Assembly (NCBI GenBank): GCA_016110215.1 | Contig: JADWQD010000032.1 | Location: forward strand, 27,155-42,890 | Length of the DNA: 15,736 nt | Direction of reading: 5' to 3' | Origin: Capronia americana | Lineage: Eukaryota > Ascomycota > Eurotiomycetes > Chaetothyriales > Herpotrichiellaceae | Shown: positions 8,296 through 15,736 of the stretch, piece by piece | How positions within the stretch are numbered: the stretch's first letter is position 1 | How the letters are laid out: every line of letters begins with the position of its first letter | Program-made: the position numbers and the translations under genes | The notes under the pieces: model-generated | What the model saw: the letters and a program-made list of their open reading frames with translations, nothing else | Told to the model about the DNA's origin: nothing | Database searches by the model: none

Positions 8296-9523
8296 CCAGC
8301 AACAGCAACAGCACCAGCAACAGCAATACAGTCACAGTCACAGTCACTTTGCTCCTCCGATCTCCCCTCTGTTCGTTGATTCAACAAGAACCCTATCCGA
8401 CTTTGAGGATCAGGAAGTCACTTCACCTTTCGACCTATCCGACGACCTCCGTTCCGACCTCAGTATGCAAAGCGGTACTACCGTTCAAGGTGCCTCGTAC
8501 CGGACGAGGAACCTCGCCCAGAACGGCATCTATCTCCGACGTGAGCGGGAGAAGCTGCCCCCCCATGTTCAGAGCCTTGTGGACAAGATGTTCAAACGAC
8601 GCCAATCGCTGGAACCAGCTGTTGAGGACATTGAGAACGACACTGCTCTGTCTGACCTCCGTTATCATCGCAGTGGTGAGGAGAAGGTGACTGAGTACTT
8701 TGAATCCCGCATTTTCAAAGAAACTCTAGAGCGATTTCGAGGTCTCCAGACCACCAGGCAAATCATCCCGATGTATCGAGAACATGTCCCTAGCTCATTG
8801 AACAGTCCGAATCCAGTCAGTCAACCAAAACCGGATCTCATCTACGGCTATATGGAGGAAGCCTTCACATCGACGCAGCGACAGCAACTTGGGGTCACAG
8901 ACGAAATGGAATTTACTGCCAATTCGGATGCACTCATCTATCCCTTTTTTGTCATCGAACTGAAAGGGCAGGCTGGGAGCCTCTGGGTGGCTGAGAATCA
9001 ATGCATAGGAGGCGTGGCAACGTGTGTTCGGATGATCGAAAAGCTCAACCAATCTATTGACGGGCTCTCGACTGTTTTACCCGTGGACACCATAGTCTTC
9101 GGCATCGCCATGAACGGGAGCGAAGCCCGCCTCTTCGTCTCATGGAAGGAACCCGGGGGATTCTACACCCAGGAGATCGAGGGGCTCTTGGTCTCTAAGC
9201 CGCAAGGCTATCTCGTCCTTCGCCGCTTTGTCCGTAATGTGCTGGAGTGGGGGAGGGAGTGTCGGGTGGCTCAGATCGGGGATGTTCTCGACGCGCTGTT
9301 AGGGGACGCGGCTCTGGCGACGGCGACCACTCGGCCTCATCGGATTCGCGTGCGCGGCGGCGATGATGGCCCGCTTCGAGGAGGTGATGATTGTTGTTGG
9401 TGTGGGATGGATACTGCGACGAGTACGGGTTCGGTTTGGAGTGAGTGCATCCGCGTGTTTATCTGGAGTATCCTTGTCTACGTGGCTGTTGGCGTACTTG
9501 TGCTGTGGCTTTTTCGACCTTGA
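8138..9523 (+). CDS. PolyQ protein with DUF7924 (PD-(D/E)XK nuclease-like) domain and C-terminal hydrophobic segment
   Basis: This is a 461-codon open frame without introns. ATG 8138 is the first after an in-frame TGA at 8009 and has A at -3. Residues 32-63 are almost pure Gln with a few His and one Glu, followed by SHSHSH. A charged linker leads to the DUF7924 core: SQPKPDLIYGY (Asp233), IYPFFVIELKG (Glu274, Lys276), GSLWVAENQCIGG, then FGIAMNGSEARLFVSWKE and LVLRRFVRNVLEWGRE to about residue 388. The D...ExK spacing fits the restriction-endonuclease-like fold; nuclease activity is inferred, not shown. In family members I recall, the protein ends soon after the RNxxxWG block. Here about 70 more residues follow, with CCWC and a 20-residue hydrophobic stretch (about 438-458) ending in LFRP, which could be a tail anchor. 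The frame, motif order and length argue for an intact gene. Its biological role is unknown. Confidence 0.9.
8234..8328. repeat. CAA/CAG (polyglutamine) repeat within the CDS
   Basis: The repeat alternates CAACAG hexamers with occasional CAC and one GAG, which keeps it from being a pure CAG tract. It encodes residues 32-63 of the DUF7924 protein. Length variation between isolates is likely for such a tract but cannot be judged here. Confidence 0.97.
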
Positions 9524-9636
9524 TCTCACTCGGCTGGGGTGGTGACATGTCTGTATTTCTATAGGTGACGAGATGAATTCATTGTCGGTATATCCTTTTC
9601 GATCAGGCAGGAGGCATGACTGAACATGCGAGTGCA

Positions 9637-10000
9637 CACTTTGTTCGAGCTGTAGGCGCTAGGCACCCTCTGATCTAGTTGTAGGCCCTAAATAGCCTAG
9701 CCTAGGAGTGCACTGCTGGGCACCCTCTGTCCAGCCGTGGGCCCTAAAGAGCCTAGCCTAGGAGTGCCTTCTTTAATTAAGCTATAGGTGCTGAGCACCC
9801 TCTGTCCAGTCGTGTGTGTCGCACTCTTTCTCTTAGCCGTGGGCCCCGTGCAGCCTAGCCTAGCCTGGAGGTGCACTCTTTATTCGAGCCGTAGGCGCTG
9901 GGCACCTGGCTTGAGAGTGCACTCTCTCTCCAAGCCGTGTGCCTTGGGCTTCTCGTTTGGCACTCTCTATCCAGCTGTTTGCCTTGGGCACTCTAAGCAT
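9637..10000. repeat. Degenerate dispersed repeat, copy 2
   Basis: Seven or so diverged units of about 45-60 bp combine GTGCACTCTTT, GAGCCGTAGGCGCTGGGCACC, CTCTGTCCAGCCGTGGGCCC and GCCTAGCCTAGGAG. They share vocabulary with 4190-4395 and with GTGCAGCCTAGCCTGGGAGG near 12555. This copy lies downstream of the intact DUF7924 gene. The other lies upstream of the decayed relative, given their opposite orientations. Confidence 0.8.
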
Positions 10001-10394
10001 TCTGAAAGGTCTTTGGGATGCAATCGAACCTCTCCGTTCGGTCCCTGGCCGCCCGTCCGCCGCCGGTGCCCGTGTCTACGCAGGGAATACCTAGTAGCTA
10101 TCAGTCTCCTCGCTGAGATGCAGGCAGAAAGTCCGAGTTGTAGCTAGAAGTCATGGGAACACCGGAATAGGCTCGCGTTAGAACGAACAAGGCATAGGAT
10201 CTGACTTTTCCAAGTGTTTTTGGGGGTCTTCCGAACGCTTCGAAGCGTAGCGTATGCTTGGAAAACAAAGTTTGCCCCGCTACATCCTATCATTGACCAA
10301 TCCTTTAATTCCTCTTCAATTCGCCTACCCTCAAGAGTTGTACTCTATGCTTGACTGCATATCTTCCGGCCCCGCTTCGACCTACTGTATCCGA
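10001..10394. other. No gene recognised
   Basis: No coding frame with protein-like composition, RNA gene or repeat was seen between the dispersed repeat and the GCATGCA minisatellite. A small palindromic patch, CGCTTCGAAGCG, occurs near 10237. Confidence 0.4.
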
Positions 10395-10940
10395 CTAGCT
10401 GCATGCACACCACTAGCTACTGCATGCACACCACTAGCTACTGCATGCAGCCACTAGCCACTACGGCCACTGCATGCACACCACTAGCCACTACGGCTAC
10501 TGCATGCACATCACTAGCCACTGCATGCACGCCGCTAGCCACTGCAACCACTACAGCCACTACAGCCACTACAGCCACTACAGCCACTACTAGCCACTGC
10601 AGCCACTGCATGCACACCGCTAGCCACTACATGCAGCCACTAGCCACTACAGCCACTGTATGCACATCACTAGCCACTGCATGCAGCCACTCGCCACTGC
10701 ATACACAAACCACTAACCACTGCAGCCACTGCATGCACCCCACTAGCCACTACAGCCACCGCATGCAGCCACCAGCCACTGCATGCACACCACTAGCCAC
10801 TACGGCTACTGCATGCAGCCACTACTAGTCACTACCACTGCATGCACACCACTAGCCACTATATGCACCCCACTAGCCACTATATGCACCCCACTAGCCA
10901 CTAGCGCTAACCACTGCAGCTACTGCATACATTTAGCCAC
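10395..10940. repeat. GCATGCA/CCACTAGCCACTAC minisatellite array
   Basis: About 550 bp are built from two alternating modules: CTGCATGCACACC and ACTAGCCACTACAGC. A homogenised patch of (CACTACAGC) units lies at about 10550-10590. Units vary in number and order, as in a slippage- and conversion-driven array. In one plus frame it reads as Thr/Ala/Cys/His repeats, which I regard as non-coding. Related CCACTGCATGCA units recur at 12230-12280. Confidence 0.93.
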
Positions 10941-11334
10941 TTATACAGCCCGACTCATGCACACCACAACTCCAATTTTCTACCCAACTACTAAAATTTA
11001 ACTCTCTGCTACCACAACAACTACCACTTCCACTGGTCGTTTTCTGTCTTTGCAACAACGAACTCTGCTGAATGTCGCGTCGCAGCCACGAAGCAGCGCT
11101 GAGCAAGAATAAATCAAAGCGGGATGCCGGCGGTGTTGTGTTGACTCTCGCGGTGCAGCGCAGCGCAGCGCAGCGCCACACACCAGCTTGTTCTGGTCTG
11201 CGCAACCACCCACCAACCACTTTTTCTGTCTGCGCAATCACATCACCAACCTTTTCTGTTTGCGCAACAAACCACAGCTACGTTTTCAATCGCAAACCGG
11301 ATACCTAATACTATTTACTATTGAGACCCCTGCT
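10941..11334. other. No gene recognised; small tandem repeats
   Basis: The stretch holds (GCAGC)4 at 11155-11176 and three diverged units of TTTTTCTGTCTGCGCAACCA at about 11193-11275. A segment at 10953-10980 (CTCATGCACACCACAACTCC and following) recurs as a direct repeat at 12171-12206, which places related sequence on both sides of the inverted repeat. Confidence 0.6.
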
Positions 11335-12132
11335 GTGCAGCATGTGGCCAGGTAGAGTTTCGCGGTGCGCAGGCTGTGTCTGTGCCTGTGTCTGATTCTG
11401 TCGAGTCAATCTGAGAAGCGCAGAAGCGCAGAAGCGCAGAAGGGCAGAAGGGCAGAAGTCGCGTTGCATGCAGTCAGAATTGGAGTGGTTGGAAATTGGA
11501 AATTGGAGTTGCGCGAAATCAGAGCCTGGCTGCAGATCGGACTTGGGCGCAGCAACGCAGAACTCAGAAGTCAAACGTCAAAAGTCGGGTTGAGTGTTGA
11601 GTGTCGAGTGGTGAAATGGTCAAATGGCGGTAAGCTGTCTTTTCTTTCTCGACGTTTTTTCGCTTTCCGATCATGGTGCATGAATCCAACTGTTCGCGAA
11701 AACATCGACTTCACCACGTCTGGACAATGACACAAGTGTATGACCTCAAAAATGCTCCCCATACAACTGTGTCGCCATTCGAGAGTGTTTGAAGCACCAC
11801 GCTGATTCTCCAATTCTGACTGCGTGCAACGCGACTTCTGCTCTTCTACTCTTCTGCGCTGCCACTACGCAGAAGGCTTAACCAAGCAAACACGGCCAGA
11901 AGCCTTCTTTAATACTGAGGTAAAGGACCACCACCACCTCCCACGAAAATTCCACGGAAGGAATCGGTAGGCCCAACAGGAGACAAGAAATACTGAATCT
12001 GTCAAAGCCGATTGCGACGTCGACAACTGCACCGGAACAAAGATCGACAATCTCAGATTGACTCGACAGAATCAGACACAGGCACAGACACAGCCTGCGC
12101 ACCGCGAAACTCTACTTGGCCACATGCTGCAC
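11335..12132. mobile_element. Inverted-repeat element, 82-bp arms, about 800 bp
   Basis: Left arm 11335-11416 and right arm 12051-12132 are reverse complements with one mismatch in 82, starting GTGCAGCATGTGGCCA. A second inner pair, 11452-11485 and 11808-11841, also has one mismatch in 34, next to a shared GCAGAAG-type repeat. The inner and outer right-arm blocks are separated by about 190 bp (11861-12050) not present on the left, so one side gained or lost sequence. The interior has no transposase-like frame and no target-site duplication is evident. A foldback-type or nonautonomous element is the simplest reading; a local inverted duplication is the alternative. Confidence 0.6.
11413..11459. 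repeat. 9-bp tandem repeat (GCAGAAGCG)n
   Basis: Five units of GCAGAAGCG or GCAGAAGGG lie at the inner edge of the left arm of the inverted repeat. A shorter, diverged version lies on the right side in reverse complement (about 11840-11860). Confidence 0.9.
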
Positions 12133-12627
12133 ATCACCACCTGCGCGGTGAACACTCCAATTTCTGCGCACTCATGCACACCAGGCACACCACAACTCCA
12201 ATTTTACGCACCCCCGTTTTCTACAACCAGCCACTGCACGCAACAAACCACTGCATGCAACCAGCCACTGCATGCAACCCGACTTCTGCCTCTGCAACTT
12301 GACGCATGCAGCCAATCGATCCTTGCATGACGAATTCTGCATCTGGGAGGCGACTTACGGTCGTGGACCTCGAGCGACCGTTGATCATGCCTGAATCACC
12401 ACGACTCAATTTCTCCCGCGTCGACAGCAACTAGATCAACCAGACATCGAGATCAACTCATCCAAACAACTCATCTCAACCTCACTGCCTGCTAGAGCAA
12501 GTGCGCATTGGCAAGCAGTCGCATGCGCAAGTGCAGCCTCAGCTTCAACAGCCCTGTGCAGCCTAGCCTGGGAGGCCGGGAAGAAAGGGCCCATTGTGCA
12601 TGAATCGTGTCTTTGTTTGACTTTTCT
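12133..12627. other. No gene recognised; scattered minisatellite units
   Basis: The stretch holds CCACTGCATGCAACCAG units at 12230-12280, related to the 10395-10940 array. It also holds the direct repeat of 10953-10980 at 12171-12206, and a single GTGCAGCCTAGCCTGGGAGG near 12555 related to the dispersed repeat. No coding frame is convincing. Confidence 0.5.
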
Positions 12628-12728
12628 ACTGACTCCCTTTGGGTGACTGCTTTCGATGATGTCCTTTGGGTGATTCCTTCGGCCGTGAATGGGGTGACTG
12701 ATTCCTTTGGGTGACTGGACTCCTTTGA
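12628..12728. repeat. Degenerate tandem repeat (CTCCTTTGGGTGACTG)n
   Basis: Four to five units of CTCCTTTGGGTGACTG occur with variants (TCCTTTGGGTGATTCC, GAATGGGGTGACTG). They are separated by short unrelated spacers. Confidence 0.85.
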
Positions 12729-12740
12729 AGTGTCAATGAA

Positions 12741-12774
12741 TGCCACTGCCACTGCCACTGCCTCTGCCTCTGAT
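12741..12774. repeat. (TGCCAC)n hexanucleotide repeat
   Basis: Four TGCCAC or ATGCCAC units are followed by two TGCCTC units. It precedes a TATAAG-containing stretch (about 12790) and an AT run (12868-12880), ahead of the relic at 12999. Confidence 0.9.
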
Positions 12775-12998
12775 TCACGCAAACCGGTCTATAAGTAAGT
12801 GGCTTTTCCCGCTCAAAGTTGAGTTGGACTTGTTCATTCCACCCAAGGTCTTCTGCCACACAACTCATATATATATATATCATACGAAGGAAGGCATCAG
12901 GTCTTTTCTCACGGAAACACCTCTCTCAGCACCGGCATTCGATCAAAAGCACAAATACCCATCATAGCCGGTCGATCTTCCTCCCTCAGTCCAAAGAA

Positions 12999-13798
12999 AT
13001 GGCACCAGGGCAGCGGTAGGTCGTTCCACAACGACGACGACCAAGATGCATCCTCGGCACAACCCACGCATTTCTCCAATCTCGAAGACTTCGAAAACGA
13101 GTCATACGAGCTGGATCCACCAACCGGCCTCTCACTACCCAAGCAGCTCCTGGACCGCGGGGAGGCGCGCCAGCGACGCCCGTCGACGACGCAAGACCGC
13201 GAGGCGTATTGTCGATTCCGGGTCTTTTAAGCCTTCTTTCTCTCGCCCAGGCAATCACCAGCTCTTGCAAGAAGGTGCCACGATCTAGAGGCTGTCTGTA
13301 CCGCCGGCAATGATGATGCAAGCCCTAACGAGCGATGGGGTGAGACCGATATCTCGATAACAGGTATCTTGGGTACGCAATGGCAGACTGGAAAACTTCG
13401 GCCTATGAGCAGCATAATCCTCCAATCAAAGCCGCAAAGGGGCGCAGAGGAGCCAAGACGGGCGGAGGTCAATTGGCCGCCAATTTCGTGCACCAGCAAC
13501 TGTGCATGTAGGAGACCTAGCCTAAGACTTCTTCGACACAAGCCAGGACGTTGCGATGCAAAGCTTGTTATTAACGCTGCACGCTCACTATAATCTGACT
13601 GGGCTGATCGATGCCGGGCTTCTGCGAACCATGCACAACAATGCCGCCAACCGGGCGAGCACGATGATGCAACAGCAGCTACCGCTGACACGCCCGCCTT
13701 CGCCAACGCAACCGACCGCCCCTTCCTACACGTTCAGCAATCCACCTACGATGCCGCCCATGCCGCCCCAATCACCGCTCCAACACCAATGCAGCTGA
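12999..13798 (+). pseudogene. Decayed gene of unknown family
   Basis: ATG 12999 has purine at -3 and G at +4, but its frame (MAPGQR) stops at once. The adjacent frame (in register with 13009) reads SFHNDDDQDASSAQPTHFSN, LEDFENESYELDPPTGLSLP and KQLLDRGEARQRRPSTTQDR to TAA 13228-13230, then resumes with NDDASPNERWGETDISITG. A shift near 13380 gives MADWKTSAYEQHNPPIKAAK and GRRGAKTGGGQLAANFVHQQ. A second shift near 13506 gives VGDLA, TAA, then DFFDTSQDVAMQSLLLTLHA and HYNLTGLIDAGLLRTMHNNA. A Gln/Pro-rich tail ends at 13798. The acidic disordered N-terminus, basic middle and helical C-terminal part look like one former protein. I do not recognise the family. At least two stops and two or three frameshifts are needed, so it is not functional as assembled. 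Confidence 0.5.
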
Positions 13799-14902
13799 TA
13801 TGGGGGAGATCTCGGGGTCGGGACGAGGCTGACTTTATTGCCAAAGGGTATATATAATCTGCGCACGGCGGCGGCAGGCGCTGCTGCCTTCAGTGTCCCA
13901 ATCATATAACTTAACGCTACATCTCATGTCAGAAATTGCCTTTTTTCCGTGTCCGTCTGTGTTTGTAGCAGCCAAGTGTACATGCCCCTCAAGTAAAATT
14001 AAATCCCTCAAGGCGGTCGGGCCTGGCTCTCTCTCAAGACCATGATCGGGACAATGTCTGCTGGCGTGATCATAACTACCGACCGCAGTATGTGCAAGTC
14101 TGTTGAAACGGGGGCACAAAAGTCTAGTCGACGACGTCCTTGGATCGAAGAGCCCCATGTCTGAAGCGAGCTCTGTCTCGCCGGGATAGAGATTGCTGTA
14201 TCTTGGGGCAGTTATGAACAGTCCAGATTGTCGCGAGGGGAGATGCGGGGGGATGGTTGTCGTAGTGAAACAGGCCGATTAGAGCGAGAGAACGTGTTTA
14301 CTTATCTGCCAAGCATTCCAGACGAGGTGCAACAGACAGTCGGTGCAGCGCTGAGTGACAGTGGGGAATGAGAGTGGTGTAGAAGTTGTGCAGAAATTGG
14401 AGGCTGATTCACACGTATCTTCAGCCTTGTGATCTTCAACCTTGTGAGATTCATGGTCCGCGACTGCAAGTGCCGAACATCCACGTGGCCATCTGCACGT
14501 AAATGCACCCGGCCACGGCCACGGCCACGACCTAGACTAGCTTGACAACTGTCCTTAGGGTCTCGAGTGGCCCAACCAGCCCTTGTTCTCGTGCACGTCT
14601 TCTCGGCCGGTGGAGGTGCTCCTGTTCCCAGACCATTCAACTATAGTCTGACGACGTCTCAATCCTTCCACAGCGTGGACCTACTGTCCGTGCTGCCGCA
14701 GGGGGAGTGTACGTGCAGAAAATTCTTGGCTACACCACCTGTGCATGACGGCGGCGTGGCTGGTGACGATATAGTGACTGTTGCACGGCGGGTTGCCTCT
14801 CTGTCAACATGGTAATGTGATCTGGAACAAAATTTGACAAGAAGGCCAAAGAGAGTCCAAGCGGGGAGGCGCACCGAATGTGACAGACACAACCGTGAAG
14901 CA
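13799..14902. other. No gene recognised
   Basis: A TATATATAATC patch at 13849-13859 and (GGCCAC)3 at 14511-14528 are the only features noted. Open frames on either strand (for example minus 14158-13835, plus 14567-14815) lack domain-like content and are probably chance. Confidence 0.4.
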
Positions 14903-14934
<32 letters not shown>

Positions 14935-14942
14935 GTGTGTGT
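14903..14942. repeat. (GT)n microsatellite
   Basis: Twenty GT dinucleotides carry one C interruption at about 14930 and are followed by a short GAGAGAGA run. Confidence 0.97.
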
Positions 14943-15046
14943 CTGAGAGAGAGAGAAATCGGGAATGACTACCAAAGGCCCATAGCTCGTACGGGCGATG
15001 GACTCGAGTTTGCAGGTGACTGGGTCGCTCGGTCGCAAGGTTGCAC

Positions 15047-15130
15047 GCAGGACGCAGGTCGCAGGACGCAGGACGCAGGACGCAGGTCGCAGGTCGCAGG
15101 ACGCAGGACGCAGGACGCAGGACGCAGGTC
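15047..15130. repeat. Heptamer array GCAGGAC/GCAGGTC, 12 units
   Basis: There are twelve 7-bp units with no indels. Only the sixth base varies (A or T), in the order A T A A A T T A A A A T. Reading frames through it give Cys/Leu/Arg/Pro or Gly/Arg/Arg repeats, which I do not regard as coding. Confidence 0.97.
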
Positions 15131-15224
15131 GCATGTTCAAAGGTCAAAAGTCAGCTTTGTGGAAGGCGCTCAAATGAGTGGATCAATTCTTGTCAGACTT
15201 CTTTCTACAAGAACAACGCCTTCA

Positions 15225-15409
15225 GGGGGAGAAGGGGAGAAGGGGAGAAGGGGAGTAGGGGAGGAGGGGAGAAGAGGAGAAAGAGGAGAACGGGAGAAAG
15301 AGGAGAACGGGAGAACGGGAGAAGACGAGAAGACGAGAAGACGAGAAGACGAGAAGAAGAGAGGAAGGGAAGTGCGAGAAGGAGAGAAAACAGGAAAGGA
15401 AGTGTGAGA
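15225..15409. repeat. Homopurine GGGGAGAA/GAGAAGAC repeat with G-quadruplex potential
   Basis: Nearly 185 bp are purine-only on the plus strand. The left part has six G-runs of four or more (15225-15229, 15234-15237, 15242-15245, 15250-15253, 15258-15261, 15266-15269) separated by 4 bases, which fits the canonical G-quadruplex pattern. The middle grades into GGAGAAC and GAAGACGA units. Confidence 0.95.
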
Positions 15410-15689
15410 AAAGAGGCTTGATGGGTACTATATCTATCTACCTACATGTACCATGTACCTAAGGTGTATCTCAGCTTGATCTTCATGGCCGACTACACGC
15501 CATCTATCGCCGTAACCTCATGGTTCTTATGCCACCGGCGGTCCAAGGTTACCTAGTAAGCAGGGTCAGGAACGATACACTGAAGGCTAACATAGCCATG
15601 CGTCCGCTGGTAGGCAGTAGCTATCGCATTGTGGATTAGTGTTGATACAGTAATCAGAGCCTCCACCTAGTATATAACCTCCGATGGGT
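15410..15689. other. No gene recognised
   Basis: No coding frame, tRNA-like fold or repeat was recognised apart from a short CTATCTACCTACATGTACC patch near 15433. Confidence 0.4.
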
Positions 15690-15736
15690 TTCTTCTTCTC
15701 CTTCTCCTTCTCCTTCTGCTACTGCTACTGCTACTG
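15690..15736. repeat. (CTTCTC)n and (TGCTAC)n microsatellites at window end
   Basis: TTCTTCTCC-type pyrimidine units run directly into (TGCTAC)n, which continues to the last base, so the array is probably cut by the window edge. Confidence 0.93.

Noticed and set aside
8124..8690. A 188-codon plus-strand frame rich in Ser-Asn repeats
   Set aside because: It overlaps the DUF7924 gene in another frame, its Ser/Asn run is the polyQ tract read out of register, and it ends inside the conserved gene.
8138..9523. Identity with Spok-type spore killer genes, which also carry a PD-(D/E)XK-like domain
   Set aside because: No kinase-like domain or N-terminal coiled coil is seen; only the general D...ExK layout is shared.
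10403..11001. Two long Thr/Ala/His/Cys-rich plus-strand frames
   Set aside because: They are translations of the GCATGCA minisatellite with no unique protein content.
15047..15130. A possible CRISPR-like or telomere-like array
   Set aside because: The units are directly adjacent with no spacers and do not match known telomeric heptamers.
14659..15421. Long frames on both strands giving Cys-Val-Leu-Arg-Pro, Thr-His or Gly-Glu-Arg repeats
   Set aside because: They arise from the (GT)n, heptamer and purine arrays and are open only because the repeats lack stops.

Overview
The window looks like an accessory, repeat-rich and gene-poor block of a filamentous ascomycete genome (Pezizomycotina). 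The evidence is a fungal-type DUF7924 protein, a decayed fungal LTR-retrotransposon gag with a terminal C2H2-type knuckle, at least three further decayed reading frames, and unusually dense tandem and inverted repeats. No species can be named from the sequence, and no rRNA, tRNA, CRISPR array or telomeric repeat was recognised.

Layout. 1-87 is a 10-bp tandem repeat. 481-about 2275 is a broken gag-like gene swollen by minisatellites. 2542-3792 (minus) is the most striking locus: a relative of the intact gene downstream in which the KPDxxYGY...ExK catalytic core is tandemly repeated, broken by one in-frame TGA. 4190-4395 is a degenerate GC-rich repeat that recurs at 9637-10000. 4582-5085 and 5052-6595 (both minus) are probable gene relics, the second clearly decayed. 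7053-7206 is a 62-bp-arm palindrome set between copies of a short minisatellite. 7330-7812 is a coding-like relic on the plus strand. 8138-9523 is the one convincingly intact gene, a 461-aa polyglutamine and DUF7924 protein with a hydrophobic C-terminal segment.

After it come the second copy of the degenerate repeat, a GCATGCA-rich minisatellite (10395-10940), an 82-bp inverted repeat framing about 800 bp (11335-12132), another decayed gene (12999-13798), and a run of micro- and minisatellites (GT)n, GCAGGWC and GGGGAGAA that continues to the window end.

Functionally, only the two DUF7924 loci can be linked. Both carry the D...ExK layout of a PD-(D/E)XK nuclease-like fold. They are paralogous and in opposite orientation. 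One is intact, and one has undergone local module duplication. The rest reads as a graveyard of mobile-element and accessory genes remodelled by replication slippage and recombination. All protein family statements are from reading motifs by eye; no search was run.
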